Below are positions 1 to 10,505 of a DNA stretch of 64,000 bases, one piece after another. The notes beneath the pieces are model-generated. The model worked only from the letters and a program-made list of their open reading frames with translations. It ran no database searches and was not told where the DNA came from. The stretch covers positions 4,464,001 to 4,528,000 of the forward strand of contig OY754465.1 in assembly GCA_963575645.1 (NCBI GenBank). The letters run 5' to 3'. Numbering within the stretch: position 1 is the first letter of the stretch; the number at the start of each line of letters is the position of its first letter. The translations under genes were made by a program, and so were the position numbers. The stretch comes from Xanthostigma xanthostigma. Its lineage: Eukaryota; Arthropoda; Insecta; Raphidioptera; Raphidiidae.

Positions 1-45
1 TGAAGTAAAACTTCTTTGACTTGGGAGTAAGCTGGTAAATGACTT

Positions 46-189
46 ACGAAATCGTTTACGGAAGTGCATCATCGCGATGCCTGACGAAATCGTTTACGGA
101 AGTGCATCATCGCGATGTTTGACGAAATTGTTTACGGAAGTGCATCATCGCGATGCCTGACGATATCGTTTACGGAAGTGCATCATCGC
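46..189. repeat. 38 bp tandem repeat, about 3.8 copies
   Basis: Units begin at 46, 84, 122 and 160, a constant 38 bp period. Each carries ACGAAATCGTTTACGG followed by a CATCATCGCGATG block, with only one or two changes per copy. GCATCATCGCGATGC is itself partly self-complementary. No coding potential is seen. It may be the edge of a larger satellite or a transposon end that starts outside the window. Confidence 0.9.
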
Positions 190-220
190 CAACGGTGCGT
201 GATCGTTCGAGGCGAACGGT

Positions 221-384
221 AGTTGAGAGGGAGATATAAGTTAGTTAAGATAGTAAGAGAGAGAGAGTTACGTTTCGTATATTGGAAGTTGAGAGGGAGA
301 TATAAATTAGTGAGTGCGACAAAGACGGAGCGTTAAGTTGAGAGGGAGATATAAGTTAGTGAGTGCGACAAAGACGGAGCATTA
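221..384. repeat. 49 bp tandem repeat (AGTTGAGAGGGAGATATAA units)
   Basis: Two full units start at 287 and 336 (period 49), each AGTTGAGAGGGAGATATAA plus a GTGAGTGCGACAAAGACGGAG tail. A third, diverged start lies at 221, followed by a GA-rich stretch. It adjoins the 38 bp array, so both may belong to one satellite or one element end. Confidence 0.8.
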
Positions 385-515
385 ATCGAAATTATTTTTT
401 TTAATAACTATTTGACGTTTAAAATGAAAACAATTGTTCTCAAGGCCATAGACTCAATTCTTCGTCATATTATGTCGGCATACGCTATTTTGCAATGCGG
501 GCAAATCTTTTCACG

Positions 516-1069
516 CGCTTTATATTAACTTCACTTGTAAGTTTGTATGTATGTTTGTTTGTAACTTTCGTTTGGACTAAGCAAGTGGTTTATTACTGTT
601 AGTATGTTATGCCACTACTGTAAGAGCAATCTTTGACCGAGCGGTCTAAGGCGCGGGTCTTCGCTAACGTCAACTCTCGGATTCACCGGTCGTGGGTTCT
701 AATCCCGTCCACGCCGAAATTAAAAATTTGTTTTTTTTCGGCAAATTTTTGACAATAAATCGAACTAAAAAGTGGAAAATAAATATAGTTTAAAAAAAAA
801 CTATAAAACACGCTTTATATCAAACTAAAAAGTGAAAAATAAACATAGTTTAAAAAACACTAAAAAACACGCCTTATATCGAACTAAAAAGTAAAAAATT
901 TTTTTTTTAAATAAGCTTAAAACAATAATGAATAAAAAATACAAGTATTATTGTGAAAAAAGCGTGGGGCGCTTTGTTCCACATTTTCGTACATCGAGCG
1001 CCCCACGCTTTTTTCACAATAATACTTGTATTTTTTATTCATTATTGTTTTAAGCTTATTTAAAAAAAA
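516..1069 (+). mobile_element. tRNA-Leu/Ser-like element with strong terminal hairpin, copy 1
   Basis: The 5' part (about 516-627) is shared with a second copy at 2.8 kb. The tRNA-like core (628-714) has an A-box-like GACCGAGCGGTCTAAGG and a B-box-like GTGGGTTCTAATCCCG, with a long variable region as in class II tRNAs. Two to three diverged 60 bp repeats follow (about 758-890, containing ACGCTTTATATC). The element ends in a nearly perfect inverted repeat, 901-973 against 997-1069, capped by GCGTGGGGCGC/GCGCCCCACGC around a 23-base loop. I infer a tRNA-promoted, non-autonomous retroelement or a composite of a SINE and a fold-back element. No TSD was found. Confidence 0.65.
901..1069. repeat. 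Near-perfect 73 bp inverted repeat (hairpin)
   Basis: Arms 901-973 and 997-1069 match with few differences around a 23-base loop (974-996). The GC-rich tip contrasts with AT-rich arms. The same hairpin occurs at 3085-3378 with longer arms, so it is part of a mobile unit. Confidence 0.9.
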
Positions 1070-1514
1070 TATATTTATTATGAAATGATTTTAGCGCTTA
1101 TGTGATTTCGTCAATAATCCGTTCGGCATTTATACAGAGTATGATTACACCCATACGTGCGTTCCTTTCACGAGCTGTGACCCTTTAATCAGTAATCACA
1201 TAAGACCCATAAATTACAGCTTTATTGTGTTATTATACACTTCCTACACTAAAAATATCACATTTATGTATCCAATATTATTTAGTAATACGATCACATG
1301 ACATTTTAAAATGTAAATGTCCGCATAGAAATGTTAAATGAAGCAAATAATTTATTATAAAAATAAGATGTAGGTAATCATATGTGTCATATTTTATAGC
1401 GGCGTGGTTTTAGAACATGCAAAGAAACACTCAAACCAAGATAGAAGGAATCAAACATATTTAGCAGATTTGCGCTTATTTATATGTATGCCTGAGTCAT
1501 ATATCTATTAATTA

Positions 1515-1626
1515 ACTATATGAATCATTGCCTATCTACTCAATGTGCGGTGAGTGAACGCAACAAAGCGTATCTAAAATATATCTGCGTCTCTTTCTTC
1601 GATGTAATTCCCTGATTTCTCCGATG
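1515..1626. repeat. Dispersed direct repeat, copy 1 of 2
   Basis: About 105 bp around CAATGTGCGGTGAGTGAACG and the following CAACAAAGCGTATC recur at 2008-2117 in the same orientation with roughly 80% identity by eye. The flanks differ. Either an old local duplication or two insertions of one short element. Confidence 0.65.
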
Positions 1627-1706
1627 ATAGGATTGGTTGATGTACTTGCATTCAATCTGAATAAAGCATCTTTGTTTCAAATACTTTGTCTTTTTCTATG
1701 ACGTTA

Positions 1707-1805
1707 ACATGGGCGTACCTAGCTTTTGGTCCAGGAGGGGGCAAATTAGAAATTTCTTAAGCCGGGTTCCCCGTGCTTGGTTTGTCCTCATGGATACGCC
1801 AATGT
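1707..1805. mobile_element. Candidate short TIR element (GGCGTA ends)
   Basis: The ends CATGGGCGTACC (left) and GGATACGCCAATG (right) are imperfect inverted repeats about 100 bp apart with a G-rich interior, as in small hAT MITEs. No TSD could be confirmed, so the call is weak. Confidence 0.35.
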
Positions 1806-2007
1806 TTACGGCGTAATAAAAGACAGAAGTATATATTTGCACCCTAATGGTTCGATTGCGATTTTATTCCTATGCTCAGTATAGAATAAAAGTATATGGC
1901 TTGATTTAAGTCAACATTGCGAACAGGACTATTGGCTGGCGACAGTAGCGACAGTCTCATGGAGCGGTGTACATGATAACTATAATAATCCATATATATA
2001 ATAATTA

Positions 2008-2117
2008 CTCTATGAAGCATTGGCGATGTACTTAATGTGCGGTGAGCGAAGGCAACAAAGTGTATCGAAAATATATCTGCATCGCTTTTTTCGAAGTAAT
2101 TCCGTGGTTATTCCGAC
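2008..2117. repeat. Dispersed direct repeat, copy 2 of 2
   Basis: Partner of 1515-1626; shares the AATGTGCGGTGAGCGAAGGC block and the following CAACAAAGTGTATCGAAAATATATCTGC-type stretch. Confidence 0.65.
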
Positions 2118-2124
2118 ATTTATA

Positions 2125-2376
2125 TATACCGGGTGTTTCAAAAGTCCCGGAACGGCTAAATATCTCAGAGAGATTAAGTTTTTTTGAAAAATTTTGCGAA
2201 TGAAAATTGCTCAGCTCATTGTAATGTATTTTCTCCCAAGAGGGTGCCCGCGTGTGGGGGGGGGGGTCAATTAGGATAGCGTTCCGGGTATATGTTAAAT
2301 AGACATTTTTGACTTGAAATCACCCCAGCAACAGAGTCCCAGGCTATGGCAGTCATGTCGTGGGACAGCCTGTATA
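2125..2376. mobile_element. Candidate TIR element with TATAC-GGNTGT ends
   Basis: Left TATACCGGGTGTTTC and right GGGACAGCCTGTATA are imperfect inverted repeats 250 bp apart. This end type is common in small insect DNA elements. The interior is non-coding and contains a run of about ten G near 2257. The family is not resolved and the TSD is uncertain (TA or longer AT). Confidence 0.4.
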
Positions 2377-2817
2377 AAGATAACGAAATTTTGGCTGTAA
2401 TATATTAATCAAATAGGTAACTTAAATAGTTTGCTTCGGTTTAAATTTATGACGGTATGGCTACATCCAATATAAATAAAAATAAAAAACCAATTAATTT
2501 TGAACCGATCGAGGGGGCCGTTTAATTCACGATTGCATCGATCAAGCAGTGTACTGTAAATGTTTAAAATTATCATTTCCCATTGTATTGTAGTCTCTGT
2601 GGTCGGTACGGCCCCCCATTCATGATTGATTCTCTCAGAAGTCATCGTAAATCTCTCATATCTCAATAACTTTTACAAGAAAACACTAGCTATCAGTGTG
2701 GAGGTATATCTAAGGCCACAAGGAAAAACCGGTTGTGTTGCATTTTTTGTAGTTCTTTCTAATTTTTCAAATATATTTTTTGTTTGTATAATAATATGCC
2801 AAATTCATACAGTATTA

Positions 2818-3378
2818 CACGCTTTATATTAGTTTCACTTGTAAGTTTGTATGTATGTATGTTTGTAACCTCGTTTGGACAACAGCAAGTGGTTTATTAC
2901 TGTTAGTATGTTATGCCACTATTGTAAGAGCAATCGTTGACCGAACGGTCTAAGGCGCTAGTCTTCGCTGACGTCAACTCTCGGATTCACCGGTCGTGGG
3001 TTCTAGTCCCGTCCACGCCGAAATAAAAAAATTGTTTTTTTTCGGCAAATTTTTGACAATAAATCGAACTAAAAAGTGGAAAATAAATATAGTTTAAAAA
3101 AAAACTAAAAAAAACACGCTTTATATCGAACTAAAATGTAAAAAATATTTTTTTAAAATAAGCTTAAAACAATAATGAATAAAAAATACTAGTATTATTG
3201 TGAAAAAAGCGTGGGGCGCTTTGTTCCACATTTTCGTACATCGAGCGCCCCACGCTTTTTTAACAATAATACTAGTTTTTTATTCATTATTGTTTTAAGC
3301 TTATTTAAAAAAATATATTTTTTACTTTTTAGTTTGATATAAAGCGTGTTTTTTAGTTTTTTTTGAAACTATTTTTAA
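2818..3378 (+). mobile_element. tRNA-Leu/Ser-like element with strong terminal hairpin, copy 2
   Basis: Same structure as the copy at 516-1069. The shared 5' block starts near 2818, the tRNA-like core is at 2927-3019 (GACCGAACGGTCTAAGG; GTGGGTTCTAGTCCCG), and AT-rich 60 bp repeats follow. The terminal inverted repeat is longer here: 3085-3220 against 3244-3378, meeting at the GCGTGGGGCGC tip. Because the second copy keeps both tRNA-like part and hairpin, they probably moved together. Confidence 0.65.
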
Positions 3379-3439
3379 AATGAAACTTTATTTGAAAATG
3401 TCTCACAAAAGTGAACATACAATGTATTTTTCTTGAAAT

Positions 3440-3620
3440 GGTCTGTAATGCATAAAAACAGTGCGAGTAGAACTCGCGCTCCGAGGGTTCCGTTCAAACG
3501 CTCTGTAGCAGGTCATACCGGGGTCCAGTACGATAACTCGATGTGGCCAAATTTTGACTTTTTTTTAAATCATAGAAAACGCTAAATTTTGACGTTCTAA
3601 AAAAAACTTTGAGGATTATT
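3440..3620. repeat. Fragment of a repeat also found at 62.7-63.9 kb
   Basis: The stretch with ACGATAACTCGATGTGGCC, CATAGAAAACGCTAAATTTT and GGATTATTCAC closely matches 62700-62810 and 63875-63915. Non-coding; the transposon class is not recognised. Confidence 0.6.
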
Positions 3621-3760
3621 CACAAATTTCCACAAATATATGTATAACAACTTTTCGTCTTTCACTGTCATTTTTTTAATCTAACCAATCAGAAATCACA
3701 TACACACGTCATAACAACTGGAGTAGAATATTACTGTATTACTATATCTCACTTTGTATA

Positions 3761-4181
3761 CACGACCCCGTAATTGTTTTTTAAAGTAATCTCCTAAAAC
3801 GCCCTTCCCTTTCCACTGCGCAAAGAAACGCCATCGCATCGACACGACTCCGTAATTGTTTTTTAAAGAACTCCCCCCAAACGCCCTTACCTTTTCACTG
3901 CGCAAAAAAACGTCATCGCATCGACACGACCCCGTAATTGTTTTTTATACACGACCACGCAAATGTTTTTTAAGGAACTCCCCCCAAACGCCCTCTCCTT
4001 TTCATTGCGCAAAAAAACGCCATCGCATCGACACGACTCCATAATTGTTTTTAAAGAACTCCCCCCAAACGACCTCCCCTTTTCACTGCGCAAAAAAACG
4101 TCATCGCATCGACACGACCCCGTAAATGTTTTTTAAGGAACTCCTCCCAAAAGCCTTCCCCTTTTCACTGCGCAAAAAGAA
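3761..4181. repeat. 82 bp tandem repeat, five full units and one partial
   Basis: Units begin with CACGACNCCGTAATTG at 3761, 3843, 3950, 4032 and 4113, spacing 81-82 bp. A 25 bp partial unit at 3925 is an internal truncation. Each unit also has AACTCCCCCCAAACGCCC and CACTGCGCAAAAAAACG. The small open frames in both directions follow the repeat period and are not evidence of genes. Confidence 0.9.
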
Positions 4182-4251
4182 TAATTTTTAAAAATCAATT
4201 TTCCGCAAACCTAATAATACTGTTATATGTTATTTAAAATAATAATAGTGT

Positions 4252-4439
4252 CAGTGGCGGATCCAGGATTACGGCAAGAGGGGGGTCTTGAAAAATTTTT
4301 ACTCCTTTTGCGGAGAATTCATGAAAAACATGAAAAGCTTTTTTTTATCGCGCAGTAAGATTTTAATTTGGGATTTTTGATTCTCTGGAAGGGGGGGGGG
4401 TTGAATCTGAACCCCCCCCCCCCCGTGGATCCGCCACTG
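4252..4439. mobile_element. hAT-type MITE with perfect 8 bp TSD
   Basis: 188 bp element with terminal inverted repeats CAGTGGCGGATCC at both ends. It is flanked on both sides by AATAGTGT (4244-4251 and 4440-4447), a perfect 8 bp TSD. CAGTG-starting TIRs with 8 bp TSDs are diagnostic of hAT elements. The interior has long G and C runs (about 4390-4425) and no coding capacity, so it must be moved by a transposase encoded elsewhere. Confidence 0.92.
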
Positions 4440-4559
4440 AATAGTGTATTTCCAATGGATATTTTGCACATCGAGGTATCGTACACTAATCTCAAAGTTA
4501 TTTTATTACTTACGTATATTAAATTTGAAATAAGACATAAGTACTTTTTCCTTAAGGAC

Positions 4560-6190
4560 AAATATATTAACTAAATAATATGATATTGTTCTTTGGCGTG
4601 TTGCTTTATTAAGTTTAAACGTCATTCGTACACCAAGTATATTAATTTATTTATACTAATTATACGTCCTTATTATATATAAATAAAATTTATTTCTTTG
4701 TACAAGCGAATATAAATTTCAGCACAAAAGGCTTGTTCTAATTATTAAGAGAACACATTTGTTCTGCAAAGTTATATTTTGAGTAAAACGCACTTTAAAA
4801 TTCAGGGATTTATAATACAGTACCTACAATAAAATGTTTTCTGTACAACCGAAAACAACATTTCAGAGCACGAACCATGAATAAAACGACAAAAGATTAT
4901 GCAAGCTTTGCTTACCTAGCCTTCCATTACAGCCCCCATTTTCTAACTCAAAAAGAGAGAGAGAGTAATGGTAGATTATCTACGTTCGACAGTTCATGTT
5001 ATCGACAAAAACTCAAAACGACACTTCGACACACACCAGTCACATAATGAAATAGACGCTCAACAACTAATATCATTAGTATCTAAATTAAAGTTAAGCA
5101 TACACAATTTAACCCTATTAATAAATTTTACAAGGTTTAACAAAACCAAATAGCATATTCAAGGTACGCTAGTCTCAAAACTGACAGATGTTCACTCTTG
5201 CACGTGCAAGATGTGCGCATACGAAGGAGTATGGAGTATAGAATTACCTTATAGACCGGAGCCCGCGACAAAAATTTTTGTCAAATCTTATTCACCAAAA
5301 TACGTTATACATTGTATAAAGTACGTTATTCTGATGTCGAAAACCCATTTCTTACACTTAAACTATGGGACAACTGCGATAGCTGTTGCGGGGGAGTATA
5401 CAAAAAAAATAGCTGACATGTCAAATCTTATTCATTATGAAACTGATTTTGTAGTTAATTTTTAGTAATTTAATTATGAAAATACATTTCTTACACCTGA
5501 CAAGCGGGGAAAAGTTGTTCTTACAGAGTGCAAATCATGTGATATTTTTCGAGGGTGGTGTCAAATTTTATTCACTTAATTATTTATATGAGAGGGAAGT
5601 TTGAACCATAAATAATTAGAAAAAAAGTTCTTACAACTTGAACGCGGACCAAAAGAGTTCTTACACTACTTTCAAAGTGATAATTGAGAATATCCACTGA
5701 GCTCTTTTGCTGCAGTGCGCATGCGACAGTTATTATTTAGTTTTACTTCATCAATGGATTTAATCGCATGCAAACATAAAAAATAGATAAACTATACGAA
5801 ATTATTATTTCAATTAAATCCAAATTTTCAATGTAAATTTATATCCATATAATATATACGTACGACTTCTGTTGATTGAAAATATTGCTTTTTTATGCTT
5901 AGTGGTGTATATAGTTTTCATTTAAAAACAAATTGGAATGGATAATTTTAAAAACTCCTTTCATGGCATGATTGTAGAAATAATGAAAAATTAAACGTAA
6001 TTGTAAATTAAAAATTAAAGATCTGAAATTATTAGGAGATGCACAGGATTTCTTTATTATTTATACCGCACTGGTACACGAACATCTAATATCGGGTTCA
6101 AGAACAAACTGTGACAGAAACAATCATTTAATTATTTTGACCTAATTGAATGTCAAATTATACTTTTCTTATGTAATAATGCCAATTATT
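4560..6190. other. AT-rich non-coding stretch with diverged internal repeats
   Basis: No gene recognised. From about 5280 to 5680 the motifs TCAAATCTTATTCA (5280, 5419, 5562) and TTCTTACAC (several copies) recur at about 140 bp, suggesting a decayed tandem repeat. A short GA run lies at 4951-4964. The two small open frames at 4968-5153 and 5211-5465 have no recognisable similarity. Confidence 0.5.
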
Positions 6191-6196
6191 AAGGTG

Positions 6197-6907
6197 GCAC
6201 TTCACATGGCTATTTGTGTTCCCTATTGGGTTTGTTGTATTTGGCAAAATATATGACATTATTATTATTATTATTATTATTTATTCTTTATTCCTTTAAG
6301 TATAATTACATTTTTATCCATTTACAAAAAAAAAACTTTAGAATTTTCCCACCCAACTTGGCAAGCCAGTGCTAGGGTGGGAGCTCAACCACTTGATCGG
6401 ACATAATAAAATACAAAAAATAAAACATAAATATTTTCGTTATAATCTTAGAGAATATAATTTTAATTCTTTTAATTATTATTATATTTAAGACAAAAAT
6501 GCAAATAGAGGCAAATACGACCATCCACACATGGAAGTCAATAACAAACACACAAACATTTGGCAGCAGAACGCAAGGTTAAAAATTCCAGGAATTTTAG
6601 CACTGTTTCATTGTCCCAATTCATTTTCAATAGTAATTGTTCCAGTTCTCGCTCACAGCACAGACACAAAAATGCTGCACGTCCGTACAGGTTCACGGCG
6701 CGTGCGCTTCTGAATATGGCCATTGTGTCGACGGTTTATTTGCCTATTTGACTCCTTTGATGTGCTTCGAAAAACCTACAAGCGCACGGTAACGCGTATT
6801 TGGTATTGGCCTTATTTGTCAAATAGGCAAATAAGGCCAACACTTTGTCAAATAGACTGTCCACACATGGTAATTGTTTGCCAAATATAAATAGCCATGT
6901 GAAGTGC
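6197..6907. mobile_element. TIR element (CACTTCACATGGCTATTTG ends), interrupted copy
   Basis: The ends GCACTTCACATGGCTATTTG and its complement are terminal inverted repeats. A second copy lies at 38441-38918 without the central insertion. Many CAAATAG/CTATTTG motifs lie near both ends (for example 6818-6860), typical of subterminal transposase sites. AAGGTG occurs on both sides (6191-6196, 6909-6914), but one base out of register on the right, so the TSD is uncertain. Non-coding; hAT-like is a guess. Interrupted at about 6258-6488 by a LINE tail. Confidence 0.7.
6258..6488 (-). mobile_element. LINE 3' end inserted in a DNA transposon
   Basis: On the minus strand this segment ends in an (AAT)n tail (plus-strand (ATT)n at about 6259-6285). 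It contains a block with CCAGTGCTAGGGTGGGA, which matches the 3' UTR of the larger LINE piece at 7752-8449. The other copy of the host element (38441-38918) lacks this segment, so the insertion is clear. No coding part remains. Confidence 0.7.
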
Positions 6908-7751
6908 AAAGGTGACAAAAGTTTTCAACGATTTTTAAATCTTCGATATTTAATAACAATAAAATATTACAGTGAAACAAGCACTGAATCTCTAAATTTT
7001 TCAAGTTTTTTAACTGTTTGTGTCCCATGTAATGCAACAAATTATCTCCGTGACACAAACCATCAATCGTTGTTCGGTTTTAATTTTGCTTTTGTTCTTC
7101 CGACAAAAACAATCTGGAAAAGGGGACATTCTAAATTGATGAGCAATGTTAGTAAATCCAATGTGACTTAACATGCATGTATTTTAGATTTATGAAACAA
7201 CATTTTAAAAATTCAATCATTGTTCGTGTCTTGCTTGTTTTGAATAAAAGGAACTTTGTTAATTGGTGAGCAATGTACGTAAACACAATGTGACGAACAA
7301 GATTTTATATGTGAATGTATTTTTAAATTTATGAAACGACATTTCCAAATTTTCGTTTCGTACAATTAATTTAAATAATATAGCAATTTTTTAAATGTGA
7401 ATGTGTGAGCGTGTCCTGTATGTGTGTGTGTGTGTCTGAAGGCATATATACAGAAATGTCAGTGTACACGTAAAGCTATAAATCTGTCGACTGTGTCATT
7501 GCAATATATCTCTGTCGGTGGTGTGTTTCTTGTCAAATATTTCCATGGGATATCTTTATATTTTAATCGGATCTATCCCGCAATACTAAATACTAATAGA
7601 GTAAAAATATACCATATGGAATTCTAAATCTAAACAATGAACAAATAATTAATCTTTACTGGAAAACCACTGTTCCGGTTGGTACACAGAGAAAACGACC
7701 CTTGAAAATTTAGTAATAATTGAAATATATTAGTAAAATTTACTAACTGAA

Positions 7752-8449
7752 TTAATAATAATAATAATAATTTATTCCACGTGAAAAAAAATACATCGTA
7801 TACAAAAAATCGATTTGGAATTTTCCAACCCTACTTGGCTATTGCCAGTGCTAGGGTTGGATTATTATTGACGTACGCGAGAGTGAGTATATACTTAAAA
7901 TTAAAGAAAAAAGTAAAAAAAAATATATATATTTTTTTTAAGACGCTATTGCGGTTAGTTGAGGATTAGTTCAAGATATTATAAATGACTTCAGACTCTT
8001 TTCTGTCGCATAACCACCTGAATATTCTTTTATTAAAAGTTCTAATGTTTCGAAGTTGTTTGAATTCAACGCTGTGTTTTTGACTGAAAGTTTTCGACAT
8101 TTTTGGGATCTGGATGGGATTTAAGATCTGCGATCTTGTACTGTAGGGATTTTGGTAAGTTGCTTGGTTTCCTGGATGTTTATGGAACAAGGATAGAACT
8201 GATTTAGCATATGTTTGATATATATTAAGTACTCTTAGGCTACTAAATAGTTCTATGGATGGTGAGAGACGAGGTTTTTTTTAGGATTATTCGTAGGAGA
8301 AGTTTTTGGGTAGACATGAGTGGCTTTAATGTAGTTTTATATGTACCACCCCAGACGGTAATACCATAACTAATCAAAGACTGACATTTTTTTTTGTATA
8401 TTACAAACCGTTTAGTAAAATTTAATAGTTGGCAATTATTACTATACAC
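7752..8449 (-). pseudogene. LINE reverse transcriptase 3' end (C-terminal part), degraded
   Basis: Minus-strand frames read as the C-terminal tail of a jockey/CR1-like LINE reverse transcriptase: SLISYGITVWGG, then a QKLLLRII-like stretch (8243-8449). In another frame FKQLRNIRTFNKRIF and a terminal RKESEVIYNILN lie at 7966-8190. The frame change and 5' truncation make it dead. The 3' UTR holds TGCTAGGGTTGG and an (AAT)n tail at about 7752-7775, consistent with target-primed insertion. Confidence 0.75.
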
Positions 8450-8562
8450 TGATTATAAAATTTTTTATAAGTAATGTAACTTATTAATAAGACAATTAGA
8501 TTTCTTGTTAACTAAATTGTAAATTTTATAAAGTTATTTTAAATAAATAGAATCTATTAAAA

Positions 8563-8715
8563 TTAGAACAGGGGCTATTTTCCTTGCTAGGTCCGCTGCT
8601 ATAGGTATGAGCAAGAACCAATCGAGAATCAGTATCTTTTCACGTGCGCGACTTGAACAAACGCCCACAAACCAACATGGCGTCATTCTGCTCAGAGTTA
8701 GACAATAGACACGAA
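8563..8715 (+). mobile_element. Partial Harbinger-like MITE (internal fragment)
   Basis: Starts at ATTAGAACAGGGGCTATTTT and runs through GAGCAAGAACCAATC, CACGTG-like and ACATGGCGTCATTCTG blocks that match the complete element at 9022-9443. Both ends are missing. Confidence 0.7.
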
Positions 8716-8765
8716 CAAATGAACCGAATAAATAGGTACATACGATCGATGAATATGGCCATTAA
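8716..8765 (+). repeat. Fragment of the 14.3/43/48 kb repeat end
   Basis: ACAAATGAACCGAATAAATA followed by GATGAATATGGCCAT matches the right end of the element at 14330-15190. Confidence 0.6.
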
Positions 8766-8796
8766 AACAGTAAAAACTTGAAACTCCTTTAAAAAT

Positions 8797-8892
8797 AAAG
8801 AATAGTTACTTCTTACCACAAAAGTTTTATTACTGGATGTACATTTCGGGAGCTATGCTCTCATCTTCAGCAAACACTAAAAATATTTGTAT
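8797..8892 (-). mobile_element. 96 bp hammerhead-ribozyme element with 11 bp TSD
   Basis: CCTTTAAAAAT occurs at 8786-8796 and 8893-8903, exactly flanking 96 bp. On the minus strand the insert contains a complete hammerhead core (8826-8880). It is the shortest element of this kind in the window and the only one without a palindromic partner. An 11 bp TSD fits target-primed reverse transcription of a small RNA rather than cut-and-paste. No protein is encoded. Confidence 0.7.
8826..8880 (-). ncRNA. Type-I hammerhead ribozyme motif
   Basis: Minus strand: CTGAAGA (8864-8870), a stem II hairpin GAG...CTC, GAAA (8844-8847), then the self-complementary ATGTACAT serving as stem III, followed by C at the cleavage position. 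Stem I is short (UUG/CAG beside the core). All core positions of the hammerhead consensus are present. The palindromic stem III cannot fold well in a monomer but would pair between two copies. Confidence 0.65.
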
Positions 8893-9021
8893 CCTTTAAA
8901 AATGTTATGAGGCACTTACGCCAAAAATCTTTTAAGTTTTTAATGTCCCATCAATATCAACAAATACCCAAATTTTCATCCCGTTCGAACATGACCGGTA
9001 TATTCGGAACTGCATCCTTAA

Positions 9022-9443
9022 AGGCCGCTGCACACGAGGCTAGAAACGCTGCTAGGAGTTCTGCTAGCCGGTAGGTTGGGTACGAAGCTGGAAATGACGT
9101 CACTACGGGCTGCCTTGCTAGCTCAGAAGATAGGTTTTAAAATTAGAACAGGGGCTATTTTCCCTGCTAGATTTGTTGCTAGGTGTGAGCAAGAACCAAT
9201 CAGGAAGCAGTATCTTCACGTGGGCACTTGAACACCCACATGGCGTCATTCTGCCAGACAACAGACACGTTTTGCTCTGTGTTTATATTCGAACTGTCAC
9301 TGCGCGCGCACCAGATCTATCCACAAAACACGCTTGAAAAATAATCTCGTGTGAAGCGAGCACTTAACAGCAATCAAGAAAACCAGCGCTAGAAAACTAG
9401 TAAGCAAATCTAGCAGAGTTTCTAGCCTCGTGTGCAGTGGCCT
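9022..9443 (+). mobile_element. PIF/Harbinger-like MITE, complete
   Basis: 422 bp with 24 bp terminal inverted repeats starting AGGCCGCTGCACACGAGGC and ending in the complement of AGGCCACTGCACACGAGGC. It is flanked by TAA on both sides (9019-9021, 9444-9446). A 3 bp TAA duplication with AGGCC/GGGCC-type ends and a 'gCACACgag' motif fits PIF/Harbinger. The interior holds TGACGTCA (9095-9102), CACGTG, an ATTGG-type box and GCGCGCGC-like sequence, but no transposase. Other copies: 8563-8715, 22050-22240 and 36970-37870 (interrupted). Confidence 0.82.
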
Positions 9444-9835
9444 TAACTTCAATCAAAATGACAACAATTTAAGAATAATGCGTATACGTTTTGTGTAATA
9501 TGTTTTGCTACGCATTTTGTATCAGGTAAGTTCAATCGCAAGTACATAATGTAGGTACAGCGAGTTGTAATGACGAATGGTTTTCAGAACCACTCACTCC
9601 TCCAGGAGACTTAATTACAGAGCAGTGCTGAATCTGAAGATGGATGTATGCTATTGGGCGTGGCTTCTTTGGACGTAACGGCTGAATAGTATGTATAATG
9701 TATATGTATACTGTACAATCTAATAAATAAACTGTAAAGCGTTCTCTACCATGTCGATATTAAACAGCCTATATAAACGGTTAGCTTGACACAGAACTAA
9801 CACTGACATCAACTAAAATATTGCTGGATTATTAA

Positions 9836-10025
9836 CCTTAATCACCGAGCGGGCTGGCGTAGTGGCGAGAGCACTGGACTCGCATTCGGGAGGTACCGGA
9901 TTCGAATCCCGGCGGGGGTAGATGAACCTGGGACGCTTTCCTGCTGCTTCTCGCCGAGAAACGGTAATTCCTGTAGCGGCCGTCTTGTTGAGGTTTTCCA
10001 TGGTTTCCCTCAATAATTCCAGATA
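9836..10025 (+). mobile_element. tRNA-derived SINE, 5' part (split copy)
   Basis: The head (9843-9922) has A-box-like GGCTGGCGTAGTGGCGAGAG and B-box GATTCGAATCC. The body follows with TTCTCGCCGAGAAACGGTAA and GGTTTTCCATGGTTTCCCTC. The element stops at AATTCCAGATA (10015-10025) and resumes at 10799, so it is split by the 10026-10798 insertion. Same family as 29765-30180, 32263-32565 and 32572-32990. The body resembles a SINE core widespread in insects. Confidence 0.85.
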
Positions 10026-10126
10026 ATAATAGTATATTGTGCGACTAGTGAAAGAAAGAGAAGTTTCCATGAGCGTAACACGCGAGTGGAATATTCTCCT
10101 TCGATCAATCGTCGCACATTATACTT

Positions 10127-10505
10127 TATTCAACTAGCACGAGTAATATGTAATCGGGGCCCTGATAAAAGAGGGAAAAATAATAAATCACTTCATTGAT
10201 TGACGTACCCACCGCCCTAGATGCACACAAGATGGCCCTGACTTTCGCTGAATTGCGATGTTGTTTTCATATATACAAATCGCTACCGCGTTCCTATTGG
10301 TTCAGAAACTATGCAGTAATAATTCATTATCGTGCAGTTTCGGCTCGCTACCGCGTTCCTATTGGTCTAGAAACTATATGCAGTAATACTTTATCGTACA
10401 GTTTCGACTCATTATTAGCACTCTACGCGTCAACATGAAGTAATTTATTATTTCTACCGAATTTAGCAGGGCCCCGAAATTATATATTACTCACGCGTGT
10501 TGAAT
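10127..10505. repeat. Imperfect inverted repeat unit with GGGGCCCTG ends
   Basis: TATTCAAC...GAGTAATATGTAATCGGGGCCCTG on the left is mirrored by CAGGGCCCCGAAATTATATA on the right. Inside, two 69 bp direct repeats start at 10279 and 10348 with CGCTACCGCGTTCCTATTGG. Possibly a separate MITE nested in the composite insertion. Confidence 0.5.

Noticed and set aside
42-384. CRISPR-like array (38 bp units)
   Set aside because: The units are contiguous with no unique spacers; it is a plain tandem repeat in a eukaryotic setting.
3856-4093. Overlapping open frames on both strands with a recurring PPNAL/QTP pattern
   Set aside because: They repeat with the 82 bp satellite period and have no independent support.
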